64,000 nt of DNA from contig JAJYUA010000001.1 in the NCBI GenBank assembly GCA_021792755.1, positions 186,001-250,000 of the forward strand. The letters are read 5' to 3'. The stretch is from Pseudomonadota bacterium (GTDB lineage: Bacteria; Pseudomonadota; Gammaproteobacteria; Steroidobacterales; Steroidobacteraceae). The notes beneath the pieces were generated by a model that was given only the letters and a program-made list of their open reading frames with translations, did not search any database and had not been told where the DNA came from. Positions 39,217-47,853 of this stretch are shown here, in pieces. Both the position numbers and the translations under genes were made by a program. Every line of letters begins with the position of its first letter. Position 1 is the stretch's first letter.

Positions 39217-40569
39217 ATGACGCGCGTGGATACCATCGTGGCGCCGGCCACTCCGCCGGGACGCGGCGGCATCGGGATCGTGCGCGTCTCAGGACCCAAG
39301 GTGCCCGAGATCGCCGCCGTGCTGCTCGGAGAGCTGCCCGCGGCGCGCACGGCCCGCTTTGCCCGCTTCCTCGACGCCCGCCAGCAGCCGCTCGATGCCG
39401 GCCTCGCGCTGTTTTTCCCCTCACCCCGGTCCTACACCGGCGAGCACGTGCTCGAGCTGCAGGGCCACGGCGGGCAGGCGGTCCTCGAGGCCCTGGTGGC
39501 CCGGGTCATCGAGCTCGGCGCGCGTCGGGCGCAGCCGGGCGAGTTCACCCTGCGCGCCTTTCTCAACAACAAGCTCGACCTCGCCCAGGCCGAAGCCATC
39601 GCCGATCTGATCGACGCCGGCTCCCGCGAGGCCGCACGCGCCGCCATGCGCTCTCTGCAGGGGGAATTCTCAGCCATGGTGCGCGGGCTCACAGACGCGG
39701 TGATCGATCTGCGCAGCCATGTCGAGGCGGCAATCGACTTCCCCGAGGAAGAGATCGATTTCCTGGCCGACCGCCAGCTGAGCGAGCGCTTCCAGGCGGT
39801 GCGCCAACACTTCGATGCCATCGAGCAGAGCGCACGCCAGGGCAGACTCCTGCGCGAAGGCATGACGATCGTGATCGCAGGCCGTCCGAACGCCGGCAAG
39901 TCGAGCCTGCTCAATCGCTTGACCGGCTACGACGCGGCCATCGTGACGCCCGTCCCGGGCACCACGCGCGACATAGTGCGGGAGCGCATCCATATCGACG
40001 GCATGCCGTTGCACGTGCTCGACACGGCAGGTTTGCGCGATGGCGCGGATGCCGTGGAAGCGGAGGGCATTCGACGCGCGCAGGAGCAGATGCGCCACGC
40101 CGATCGCGTCCTGTTCGTCGTAGACCTCGTCGAAGACCCCGAGGCACGGGCCTACTCGCAGGAGCGTGCCAGGCTACCCGCGCACGTGCCGGTGACTCTC
40201 GTGCTCAACAAGTGCGATCTGGCCGCCGGGATACCTCTGGCCGACACCCTTTCCGGGCCGCCTCGCGTGGCCATTTCCGCCCTGACCGGAGCCGGGATGG
40301 AGCTATTGCGTGGCCACCTGAAGGATTGCGTGGGATTCAAGACGCTGGAGGGCGAGACCGTCTCGGCGCGGCAGCGACACCTGGAGGCCCTGGCGAGGGC
40401 GCGCCGCCAGGTCGAGGATGCCGAGCAGAGGCTGCACGATACCCGGGCCGGTGAGCTCGTGGCCGAGGAGCTGCGCGGCGCTCAGCAGGCCTTGAGCGAG
40501 ATCACCGGCGAGTTCACCAGCGAAGATCTGCTCGGGCGGATTTTCGGCAGCTTCTGCATCGGCAAGTGA
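39217..40569 (+). CDS. mnmE: tRNA uridine-5-carboxymethylaminomethyl modification GTPase MnmE
   Basis: A 450-residue GTPase that with MnmG modifies wobble uridine in tRNAs. It has the N-terminal formyl-THF-binding domain ('TIVAPATPPGRGGIGIVRVSG'), a helical domain, and the inserted G domain with G1 'GRPNAGKSSL', G3 'DTAG' and G4 'NKCD'. The C-terminal 'FCIGK' has the essential Cys. About 217 bases of spacer separate it from yidC. It marks the border between the conserved origin region and the glycan locus. Confidence 0.97.
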   Translation: MTRVDTIVAPATPPGRGGIGIVRVSGPKVPEIAAVLLGELPAARTARFARFLDARQQPLDAGLALFFPSPRSYTGEHVLELQGHGGQAVLEALVARVIELGARRAQPGEFTLRAFLNNKLDLAQAEAIADLIDAGSREAARAAMRSLQGEFSAMVRGLTDAVIDLRSHVEAAIDFPEEEIDFLADRQLSERFQAVRQHFDAIEQSARQGRLLREGMTIVIAGRPNAGKSSLLNRLTGYDAAIVTPVPGTTRDIVRERIHIDGMPLHVLDTAGLRDGADAVEAEGIRRAQEQMRHADRVLFVVDLVEDPEARAYSQERARLPAHVPVTLVLNKCDLAAGIPLADTLSGPPRVAISALTGAGMELLRGHLKDCVGFKTLEGETVSARQRHLEALARARRQVEDAEQRLHDTRAGELVAEELRGAQQALSEITGEFTSEDLLGRIFGSFCIGK

Positions 40570-40645
40570 GCCCGCCATCCCAGCCGGCCGCCGTGCCGGG
40601 TGCGGGCACGACGCCCGGGGCCGGCGCTGAGGGCTCGCTCAGCGG

Positions 40646-40930
40646 CGCGTCGAATTCACAGCGGCCGCAGGCGACCGCGCGCAGCGTTTTGCCCACCGCC
40701 GTGCGCACAGGGAGGAGGCCGTACCCGCAAGTGAGCGGCAGCGCCCCTTCCCGAGCGTCCGCGGCACTGCGGGCGGGAATGATGATCGTGGCCTTCGCGC
40801 CCGCCGGCACGTCGACGCATCGCCGCAGACACGCTCCATCCGCACTCTTTTGCCAGGCGCACGCGACCTCGCCTTGCACCGTCCGGTAGCGGACCGATGC
40901 GCTGCGCACGCCCTCGACTACCCGGGGGAG
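40646..40930 (-). pseudogene. Remnant of an alpha-L-rhamnosidase (GH78) C-terminal domain
   Basis: A leftward stretch of about 95 codons reads like the C-terminal beta-sandwich of GH78 enzymes: 'LPRVVEGVRSASVRYRTV', 'GEVACAWQK', 'VDVPAGAKATIIIPA', ending near a 'CEFDA' equivalent of the family's G-x-Y-x-F. There is no catalytic domain. Upstream sequence in all frames is interrupted and arginine-rich, and the frame runs on into mnmE. It is best explained as the tail of a deleted third rhamnosidase gene. Confidence 0.55.
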
Positions 40931-41084
40931 CGAGGTCGCAGAGGCCGGCCGGTGCCGGCATGGCAGCGCCACGCCCCCGCGGCGGCGAGCGGGCAGCCGA
41001 GCGCCAGCAGGCGCAGCCGCTCGCCCCGAGCGCTCATGTGGCGCAATTCCCACGGATCACGGTGTGCAAAGATATGAGCGCCGA

Positions 41085-41099
41085 TCTCATATTATGAGA
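41085..41099. promoter_or_regulatory. Palindromic operator upstream of the TonB receptor gene
   Basis: A perfect palindrome TCTCATA-T-TATGAGA (17 bp when extended to 41084-41100). It lies just upstream of a plausible promoter (TTGCAT 41106-41111, TATTTA 41130-41135, spacing 18). An extra half-site ATATGAG is at 41072-41078. It matches the site at the iclR/rhmD promoter at 13 of 15 bases. Confidence 0.7.
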
Positions 41100-41249
41100 T
41101 TCCCCTTGCATCGAGCCGGCCGGCAATGGTATTTATATACAAAGCTCTCGTCCGCCTGTAAACGATAATGCGGCCGAGACATCGCGGACCGCGGTGCCTT
41201 CAGAGTTTTCGCAACACCTTTGCACCAACGAATCGAGGGGGAATAGACC

Positions 41250-44027
41250 ATGAAGCTCTCGTCAAGGCTCGTGTCCGGAGCCGTCGCTCTGGCAATGGCC
41301 GGCGTCGTACCCGCCTGGGCCAAAACTCCCGGACCCGGACCCGGACCTCAGGCCGCATCGTCCGCCAGCCCGGCCACAGGGGCTCACCGGCGCTCCGCCA
41401 AGGCGCACACACCCGCGGTGCTGCAGGAGATCGTGGTGACCGGCATCCGCGCCAGCATGGAGAGCGCGCTCAACATCCAGCGCTTCTCCAACACCATCGA
41501 AGACGCCATCGTCGCCTCGGACATCGGGAAGCTCCCGGACGTCACCGCCATCGACGCCCTGCAGCGCATCCCGGGCATCCAGATCAGCCGCCAGCTCGGC
41601 GAAGGCGGCGGTACCATCAACATCGGCGGCTCCAACATCAACAGCGGCTATGAAATCCGCGGCCTGCCCTACGCCGAGACCACCCTCAACGGTCGCGAAG
41701 TGTTCAGCGCCCAGGGCGACCGCGTCCTGAACCTCGAGGACATCCCATCGTCACTGCTCGCGAGCATCGAAGTCTACAAAGACCCGACCGCCAGCCTGAT
41801 CGCCGGCGGCCTCGCCGGCACCGTCAATCTGCGCACACACAAGCCCTTCGATTTCGTCGGACGGGAACTCGACCTGAGCGCCGGGGAAACCTACGGCGAC
41901 ATGGTCGGCACGGCCAAGCCGAACTTCAACGCGCTGGGCAGCGACATCTGGCACACCGCCATCGGCAAGGTGGGGGCGCTGCTCGATTTCTCCTACCACG
42001 ACCGGGCGTACCGCGAAGATCAGATCACCAACAGCGCGATCGCCAGCAGCAGCACAGCGGTGCCGGGCAAGACGATCTATTTTACCAACGGTGTCTACAA
42101 CACGATGTTCGTCGGCAAGCGGCACCGCATCGGGGTCGATGCCGTTCTGCAGTGGCAGCCGGCCGAGGACTTGCAGACGTACGCCGAAGCGACGAGTGAA
42201 GACTTCACCTGGGCGCAGAATCAATACTCGTTCTATACCCAGGGCCTCGTTCCCTTCCAGGCCAGCGACGGCGGGCCGAACGGCACGGCGCTCGTGAACC
42301 AGATCGTCCCCGGCTCGGTGAGGCTGTTCCCCGGGTCCAGCGATGCCCAGTCGATCACCTTCCAGAATGCACTGGACAGCAGCGTGGGTGCGTGGCGTAC
42401 CGTGGAAGACGTCAACCGCCAGTTCAATCTGCACGCCAAGTGGACTCCCGTTCCGTGGACGGTGACGGGAGACATCAGCTACGCGAAAGCCACCGAGCGG
42501 CTGAACAACCCGGCGGTCGACATAGGCGCCTTCGGGCCGCAGGCGCCGGCGGCGCCCACGCTGACCCAGACAAACTCGATCTCCGGCGCCACCATCTCGA
42601 CGGTCACGGGCATCAATCCCCTGGACCTCGGCTATTACGGCGGCCCGGCCACTCCGTACGCGAATTACCAAAGCTACATCTACGACACCGAGCAGCATTT
42701 CCGCGGCAGCGAAACGGCGGGTACCCTCAATGTGAGCTACGCCCTGGCCCGCGGATTGCTCAGCTCGGTCGAAGGCGGCATCCGTTGGGCAGACCGCAAG
42801 GACGCCTTCAACCAATCGTCAACGTTCGCGAATATCGTCACCAGTCAGGTCCAGGCGAACGCTCAGTGGTTCAATCATGTGCCGCTGAGTCCGTTTTTCT
42901 CGGCCGTCTCGCCGACGGCGGTGGATCCGCCGTACATCGTGTTCAATCCGAACCTGCTGCATTACAGCCCGAATACGGTCTACCAGGCCTTCGGTGCGCC
43001 GCCGCCGAGCGACAACGGTTCGGCCGACTACAACATAGACGAACGTACCTACGCCGGCTTCGTGCAATTGAACTTTGCCGCCAACATCGGCATCCCGATG
43101 TCCGGCAACGTCGGCGTGCGTATCGTGCGCCACGAGGACTTCATGAACGGCATGCTCGGAACCGGCGGTGTCTACACGCCGGCGAGCTTCTCGCACGGCG
43201 AGACCGATCCGTTGCCGAGCCTCAACCTGCTGTTCAAGCTGACACACGACCTGCAGTGGCGCTTCGCGGCCTCCAAGGTGATCGCGTACCCGGATTTCAA
43301 CCAGATTCGGCCGTCGATCAGCCTGCTTCCTGCGCAGGGTGCGGCGAGCGGCGGCAACCCCAACCTGAAGCCCACCACAGCCACGCAGTTCGATACCTCG
43401 CTCGAGTATTACTTCGCGCGCGGCTCGGCTGTCACGGCCGATGTTTTCTACAAGCGGCTGCAGAACTTCTGGCTCTCGGAAACGCAGCAGGATGCCTTTA
43501 CCATCGACGGAATCCACTACAACCTCACCGGCGCGGTCGATGGCGGTAGCGCCACCATCAAGGGTGCGGAATTCGGCTACCAGCAGTTCTTTCGCAGCCT
43601 GCCCGGCTGGCTGAACGGCCTGGGCGTGGCCGCCAACTACACCTACATCAAGGCGGCGGCGCCGACGGCGGTGGTTGGGCAGACGACGACCTTGCCGGGC
43701 CTGTCCCAGAACAGCTACAACCTGATCGGCATCTACGAGAAGGGGCCCGTGTCGTTCCGCGTCGCGTACAACTGGCGAAGCGCCTTCTACAGCTCCATAT
43801 ACAATGGTGCGAACGCGCAGCTGGCGGCCAACCCGATCTACACCGCGAGCTACGGCTGGCTGGATGCCTCGTTGGAATACGACGTCACTCACCATATCCA
43901 GGTGTACGTCGACGGCTCGAACCTGCTGCGTACCAGGCTGGTGTCCTACTACGGCGTTCCGACGCTGCCGCAGGGCGTCATGATCGACGACCGGCAGGTC
44001 ATGGCCGGCGTGAACGTCAAGTTCTGA
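41250..44027 (+). CDS. TonB-dependent outer-membrane receptor
   Basis: A 925-residue receptor with a signal peptide (cleavage near Ala24), a short Pro/Gly/Ser-rich linker and 'LQEIVVTGIRASMESALNIQR', which opens the plug domain. 'SDIGKLPDVTAIDALQRIPGIQI' and 'YEIRGLPYAETTLNGREVF' belong to the plug of the Xanthomonas/Caulobacter-type receptors that import oligosaccharides. The C-terminal barrel ends in Phe ('MAGVNVKF'). By position it should import oligosaccharides released from a rhamnose-containing polymer, using TonB and the proton gradient. It is the first gene of a two-gene unit behind the palindromic operator. Confidence 0.93.
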   Translation: MKLSSRLVSGAVALAMAGVVPAWAKTPGPGPGPQAASSASPATGAHRRSAKAHTPAVLQEIVVTGIRASMESALNIQRFSNTIEDAIVASDIGKLPDVTAIDALQRIPGIQISRQLGEGGGTINIGGSNINSGYEIRGLPYAETTLNGREVFSAQGDRVLNLEDIPSSLLASIEVYKDPTASLIAGGLAGTVNLRTHKPFDFVGRELDLSAGETYGDMVGTAKPNFNALGSDIWHTAIGKVGALLDFSYHDRAYREDQITNSAIASSSTAVPGKTIYFTNGVYNTMFVGKRHRIGVDAVLQWQPAEDLQTYAEATSEDFTWAQNQYSFYTQGLVPFQASDGGPNGTALVNQIVPGSVRLFPGSSDAQSITFQNALDSSVGAWRTVEDVNRQFNLHAKWTPVPWTVTGDISYAKATERLNNPAVDIGAFGPQAPAAPTLTQTNSISGATISTVTGINPLDLGYYGGPATPYANYQSYIYDTEQHFRGSETAGTLNVSYALARGLLSSVEGGIRWADRKDAFNQSSTFANIVTSQVQANAQWFNHVPLSPFFSAVSPTAVDPPYIVFNPNLLHYSPNTVYQAFGAPPPSDNGSADYNIDERTYAGFVQLNFAANIGIPMSGNVGVRIVRHEDFMNGMLGTGGVYTPASFSHGETDPLPSLNLLFKLTHDLQWRFAASKVIAYPDFNQIRPSISLLPAQGAASGGNPNLKPTTATQFDTSLEYYFARGSAVTADVFYKRLQNFWLSETQQDAFTIDGIHYNLTGAVDGGSATIKGAEFGYQQFFRSLPGWLNGLGVAANYTYIKAAAPTAVVGQTTTLPGLSQNSYNLIGIYEKGPVSFRVAYNWRSAFYSSIYNGANAQLAANPIYTASYGWLDASLEYDVTHHIQVYVDGSNLLRTRLVSYYGVPTLPQGVMIDDRQVMAGVNVKF

Positions 44028-44045
44028 TGTTTGGGTAAGGAAGCC

Positions 44046-45185
44046 ATGGTCGACCAGCACCGACGGACATTGCTCACGGGACTGTTGGCAGCCGCCGGCG
44101 CCGGATGGATGGCCGAGTCGCGTGCCGTTCCGCCCTCGGCCGTTGCAGGCGCCAGGGTCGCCGGCCCGGACGGGATGTCCGGGCCGCCCGCGCGCCGCGA
44201 TCGGCCGCCGTCCTTGCCGGACATCGCGCCGTTTCGCACACCGTACAAACTCGGGCGCCGGATCCTCAGCCGCTCCGGCGTGCCGGGCAGCTTCGACCGG
44301 CTCAAGGTGGACTGCCCGTTCGTGTTCGAGAACGACGGCCGTTACTACATGACCTACGTCGGATTCGACGGCATCGGCTACCAGACCGGACTCGCCGAAT
44401 CCGACGATCTCGAGCACTGGCGGCGCGCCGGCCTGATTCTCCGGCGCGATGCGAACAATCCCGTGATCCGCTACAACATCGCGCTGATGTCGATCCTGCG
44501 CGAGGACGGGTTGCACTCCAAGGGCTCTCTCGTCAAGGTCGACGGCCGCTACGTCGCCACCTGGTTCGCCTGCCCGCACCCGGGGTACGAGCAGGGACCG
44601 GGCGTGATCGGACTCGCGTTCAGCCCTGACCTGTATCACTGGGAGATCACCGAGCCGATCCTCAGGCCCGATCCGCATCTGCCCTGGGAGGCCGGCGGCC
44701 TCTACAAGGCGTATCTGATCGAAAACGGCGGTCTTTATTATATTTTCTACAACGCCAAGACCAACCACGCCACCGACTGGCATGAGCAGATCGGCATCGC
44801 CACTTCGCCGGACCTGAAGACCTGGACGCGCTATCCCGGCAATCCGATCCTGCGCCACGGCGGCCCCTCGGCGTGGGATGCGCGCTTCGCCAGCGATCCG
44901 TGCGTGCTGCGCTGGGGGCCCTGGTGGGGCGTGTATTACTACGGTTTCGCCGACGACGGCCACGCGCGCGACCTGTTGGCCCTCGGAACCAGCCCCTATC
45001 ACCTGACCAAGGTGCCGCAGATCATGCTCAACGTGGGACCGCCGGGATCGATCGACGACGACTTCGCGCACAAGCCGTCGATCATCTACGCGGATGACAC
45101 GCTGTATCAGTTCTATTGCTGCGTGAGCGGAAAATGGCCGCACGACGACCGTGCCATCTCCGTGGCTCGCTCTCGGCCGTGGTGA
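44046..45185 (+). CDS. Tat-exported five-bladed beta-propeller glycoside hydrolase (GH43/GH130-like)
   Basis: A 379-residue protein. The N-terminus has a twin-arginine signal ('HRRTLLTGLLAAAGAG'). The rest is a repeat of beta-propeller blades ('VFENDGRYYMTYVGFDGIG', 'GLAESDDLEHWRR', 'LVKVDGRYVATWF', 'GLAFSPDLYHWEI', 'GIATSPDLKTWTRYP'), the pattern of GH43, GH32, GH117 and GH130 enzymes. I cannot decide the family or catalytic residues by eye. It starts 18 bases after the TonB receptor with AAGGA ahead of ATG 44046, so both are likely co-transcribed. It probably cleaves a terminal sugar from the imported glycan. Confidence 0.7.
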   Translation: MVDQHRRTLLTGLLAAAGAGWMAESRAVPPSAVAGARVAGPDGMSGPPARRDRPPSLPDIAPFRTPYKLGRRILSRSGVPGSFDRLKVDCPFVFENDGRYYMTYVGFDGIGYQTGLAESDDLEHWRRAGLILRRDANNPVIRYNIALMSILREDGLHSKGSLVKVDGRYVATWFACPHPGYEQGPGVIGLAFSPDLYHWEITEPILRPDPHLPWEAGGLYKAYLIENGGLYYIFYNAKTNHATDWHEQIGIATSPDLKTWTRYPGNPILRHGGPSAWDARFASDPCVLRWGPWWGVYYYGFADDGHARDLLALGTSPYHLTKVPQIMLNVGPPGSIDDDFAHKPSIIYADDTLYQFYCCVSGKWPHDDRAISVARSRPW

Positions 45186-45326
45186 GCCGCGCGGCGGCGC
45201 AGCGCCGGCCGGGACAGGCAGGGCCGGATGGTCTGCCGCCCAGGAGGGCCGTCTCGCCCGCTAGCGGTTTCCCGCGAGGCGTCCTGCCGCGATGGCCGGC
45301 GCCTCGCATCGTCGCGGAGCGTTCCG

Positions 45327-46088
45327 CTACTGCAGGTTGACGAACAGCCCCCCGTCGACCAGCAGGGACGCGCCTGTCACGTAGCGGGCCAGATCGGAGG
45401 CCAGAAACACCACGCAGCCGGCCACATCCCGCGCCTCTCCCAGGCGCCCGAGCGGGATGCGCTTTTCCATATCGGCACGCTTGGCCGGTACGGCCAGATC
45501 CTCCTTGTTGATGTCCGTGGCGATGGTCCCGGGCATGACGGAATTGCAGCGGATGCCGTACGGTCCGAGCGCGATCGCGCACGACTGCATCAGGGAGTGC
45601 ACACCGGCCTTCGTCGGGGTGTAATGGGCCTGCATCCCGCCGCCGACCAGCGCGCTGATCGAGCTGATGGCGATGAGCGCGCCGCCGGTGCCCTGCTGTC
45701 TCATCCGCCGTGCCGCCGCCTGCGTCATGTAGTAGGCCCCATGCAGGTTCACGGCCATGGTCCGCTCGAAGATCTCGATCGGCGTATCGAGAAAGGCATG
45801 AAACGGGCAGATGCCGGCGTTGCTCACGAGCACGTCCACGCCGCCGAGCGCCGCGGCCGAGGCCGCGACGAATCGCTCGGCGGTCTGCGGCAGCGCCACA
45901 TCGCCTTCCACCTCGACGGCCCGCCGTCCCAGGCGGGTGACCTCGGCCAGGGTTTCATCGATCCCCTCCCGGTCCTTGAACCAGTTGAGCGCGACGTTCG
46001 CGCCGTGGCGGGCGCATTCGACGGCGGTGGCACGGCCAATGCCGCGCGAGGCGCCGGTGATCAGCACGTTCTTGCCTTCAAGCAGCAT
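45327..46088 (-). CDS. SDR family dehydrogenase, probable L-rhamnose (or L-fucose) 1-dehydrogenase
   Basis: A 253-residue cytoplasmic short-chain dehydrogenase. It has the cofactor motif T11-GASRGIG-18, 'SNAG' at 89-92, and catalytic Ser142/143, Tyr156 and Lys160 (HYTPTK). It is the last gene of the GH42-GH42-GH29 operon. The other four enzymes of the non-phosphorylative L-rhamnose pathway are encoded nearby and only the first step, oxidation of the free sugar to its lactone, is missing, so that role is inferred here. L-fucose oxidation is an alternative because of the adjacent fucosidase. GAGG eight bases before ATG 46088 sets the start. Confidence 0.75.
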   Translation of the reverse strand: MLLEGKNVLITGASRGIGRATAVECARHGANVALNWFKDREGIDETLAEVTRLGRRAVEVEGDVALPQTAERFVAASAAALGGVDVLVSNAGICPFHAFLDTPIEIFERTMAVNLHGAYYMTQAAARRMRQQGTGGALIAISSISALVGGGMQAHYTPTKAGVHSLMQSCAIALGPYGIRCNSVMPGTIATDINKEDLAVPAKRADMEKRIPLGRLGEARDVAGCVVFLASDLARYVTGASLLVDGGLFVNLQ

Positions 46089-46098
46089 GGAGCGCACC

Positions 46099-47844
46099 TC
46101 AATGCACGGATTGCCCGGCCTGCGGGCGGGTGATGACCTTCAGCGCGTACGGCATTTTGCTGCCGGAGGGCGGCAGCTGCACGGCCAGGCCATCCGCAGT
46201 CTGTCGCCAGTGGATCGGCGCCGCATCGCCGAGCAGCCTCACGCGGGTGATCGGGCCCGGCAGATAGGGCGTGCGCGCGTACAGCACGCGGATCAGCACC
46301 TTGCCGTTGCTGGGCCGAGCCAGGCCGAGCGCATAGAGCACGCCGTGTTTGCGGGTGAAGCGGATGTCCTGCGGGGTGTATCTCTGCCCGAAGTCCTGCA
46401 GCGACCCCGCGGGCGACAGGGTCGGGCCTTCCCCGTACAGCACCCAGGGACGCGTGCCGTAAATGGCCTGTCCGTTGACCGCAAGCCATGCTCCCATGCG
46501 CAGCAGGATGCGGCGCACCTTCTCCGGAATCGTGCCGTTGGCGCGCGGCCCGATGTTGAGCAGCATGTTGCCGTTCTTGCTCACGATGTCGATCAGGTCG
46601 GTGAGCAGCGAGCGAGCGGTGCGATAGTGGTCGTGACGCACGTAGCCCCAGGAATCCAGGCTCACCGAGGTGTCGGTCTGCCAGGGCCGCAGGCTGAGCG
46701 CATTGAGCTTGCCCCGCTCGATGTCGAGCACCGCCGCGCCCCGCGGGAAGGCATGCAGCTTATACGTGAGCACCACGCCCTGGCGCCGCGCGGCGGACAC
46801 GTTGTAATAGTACGCGGCCATTCTCCTTAAATACGGCGCGAACGCGGGCTGATTGATCCACCAGTCGAAATAGATTAGGTCCGGGTGATACTCATCGACG
46901 AGCTCCGTGCTGCGCGCCAGCCAGTCCTCGAGAAACGCCTTGGAGGGCGGCAGCCACTCCTGCAGCTGGCTCGGGTCGGGCTCACCGTGGCTTTGCGCTC
47001 CGGGCAGGTTCATCGGCTCGGCCGGACCGTACAGGCCTGCGTAGCGGGGATTGTCGACATCGGAGTCGTACTTCGTCCCCGGGTGATACCACCACCAGTG
47101 CTCGGCTCTGTGCGAGGAGACGCCAAAGCGCATGCCGTCGGCACGTACGGCTTTCTCGAGCTCCCCGACCAGGTCCCGCTTCGGTCCCATGCGCGCCGCA
47201 TCCCAGCGCGTGAATTTGGAGTTGTACTCGGCGAACCCGTCGCAATGTTCCGCGACCGGCACGACGTAGCGGGCGCCTGCTCGCTTGAACAGTGCGGCCC
47301 AGGCCTTGGGGTTGAACTTCGCCATGGTGAACTTCGCGATGAAGCTCTGGTAGCCGAATTTCGCTTGCGGCCCATACACCGCGCGCTGGTAGTCGTAGGC
47401 GAGCGAATCCTTCACGTACATGTTGCGCGAGTACCATTCGTTCTGAAACGCCGGCACCGAGAACACGCCCCAGTGAATGAAGATGCCGAACTTGGCGTTG
47501 CGAAACCAGCGCGGCACGCGATACGCCTCGAGCGAGCGCCACTTCGGCTTGAAGGGCCCGCGGCGCGCCCCGGCGGCGACCTTGAGCATCTGGTGATGCA
47601 GCAATTGCTCGTAGTGCTTCGGCTCGTCCCACAAGGGCGGGAACGTGTGCACGCTGCGCAGCTGCGCGGCGCGCGCGCGCGCGGCCGCTGCGGCGGGCGA
47701 GTGCACGCCCAAGGTCAGGCCGAGCGCGGCGAGCAGCGAGCATGTCAGAGCCCGGGCCGGCACGTCCGGGAGACGCCGTGGACGAATCATGAGGGTGTAG
47801 GGCATGTCGAGCTCGTTGACCGAAGAGGAAAAACCGGATGGCAT
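46099..47844 (-). CDS. Exported alpha-L-fucosidase (GH29)
   Basis: A 581-residue enzyme removing terminal alpha-L-fucose. It has the GH29 barrel motifs 'RWFRNAKFGIFIHWGVFSVPAF', 'NEWY', 'KRAGARYVVPVAEHCDGFAEYNSK' and 'PDLIYFDWW', with D327 as the predicted nucleophile; 'DIVSKNGNMLLNIGPRANGTIP' is typical of the family. A C-terminal beta domain follows. A hydrophobic signal segment lies around residues 31-53. The start is uncertain: ATG 47805 (preceded by GAGCTC) would give a more normal signal peptide. It is ten bases from the upstream GH42 gene and ends ten bases before the SDR start. Confidence 0.9.
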   Translation of the reverse strand: MPSGFSSSVNELDMPYTLMIRPRRLPDVPARALTCSLLAALGLTLGVHSPAAAAARARAAQLRSVHTFPPLWDEPKHYEQLLHHQMLKVAAGARRGPFKPKWRSLEAYRVPRWFRNAKFGIFIHWGVFSVPAFQNEWYSRNMYVKDSLAYDYQRAVYGPQAKFGYQSFIAKFTMAKFNPKAWAALFKRAGARYVVPVAEHCDGFAEYNSKFTRWDAARMGPKRDLVGELEKAVRADGMRFGVSSHRAEHWWWYHPGTKYDSDVDNPRYAGLYGPAEPMNLPGAQSHGEPDPSQLQEWLPPSKAFLEDWLARSTELVDEYHPDLIYFDWWINQPAFAPYLRRMAAYYYNVSAARRQGVVLTYKLHAFPRGAAVLDIERGKLNALSLRPWQTDTSVSLDSWGYVRHDHYRTARSLLTDLIDIVSKNGNMLLNIGPRANGTIPEKVRRILLRMGAWLAVNGQAIYGTRPWVLYGEGPTLSPAGSLQDFGQRYTPQDIRFTRKHGVLYALGLARPSNGKVLIRVLYARTPYLPGPITRVRLLGDAAPIHWRQTADGLAVQLPPSGSKMPYALKVITRPQAGQSVH

Positions 47845-47853
47845 CGAGATGGC

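Noticed and set aside
42819-45143. A 774-codon frame antisense to the TonB receptor and propeller genes
   Set aside because: Shadow of two real genes; no family resemblance and no ribosome binding site.
45186-45326. Possible terminator between the convergent propeller and SDR genes
   Set aside because: GC-rich short dyads are present but no stable stem followed by T or A runs.
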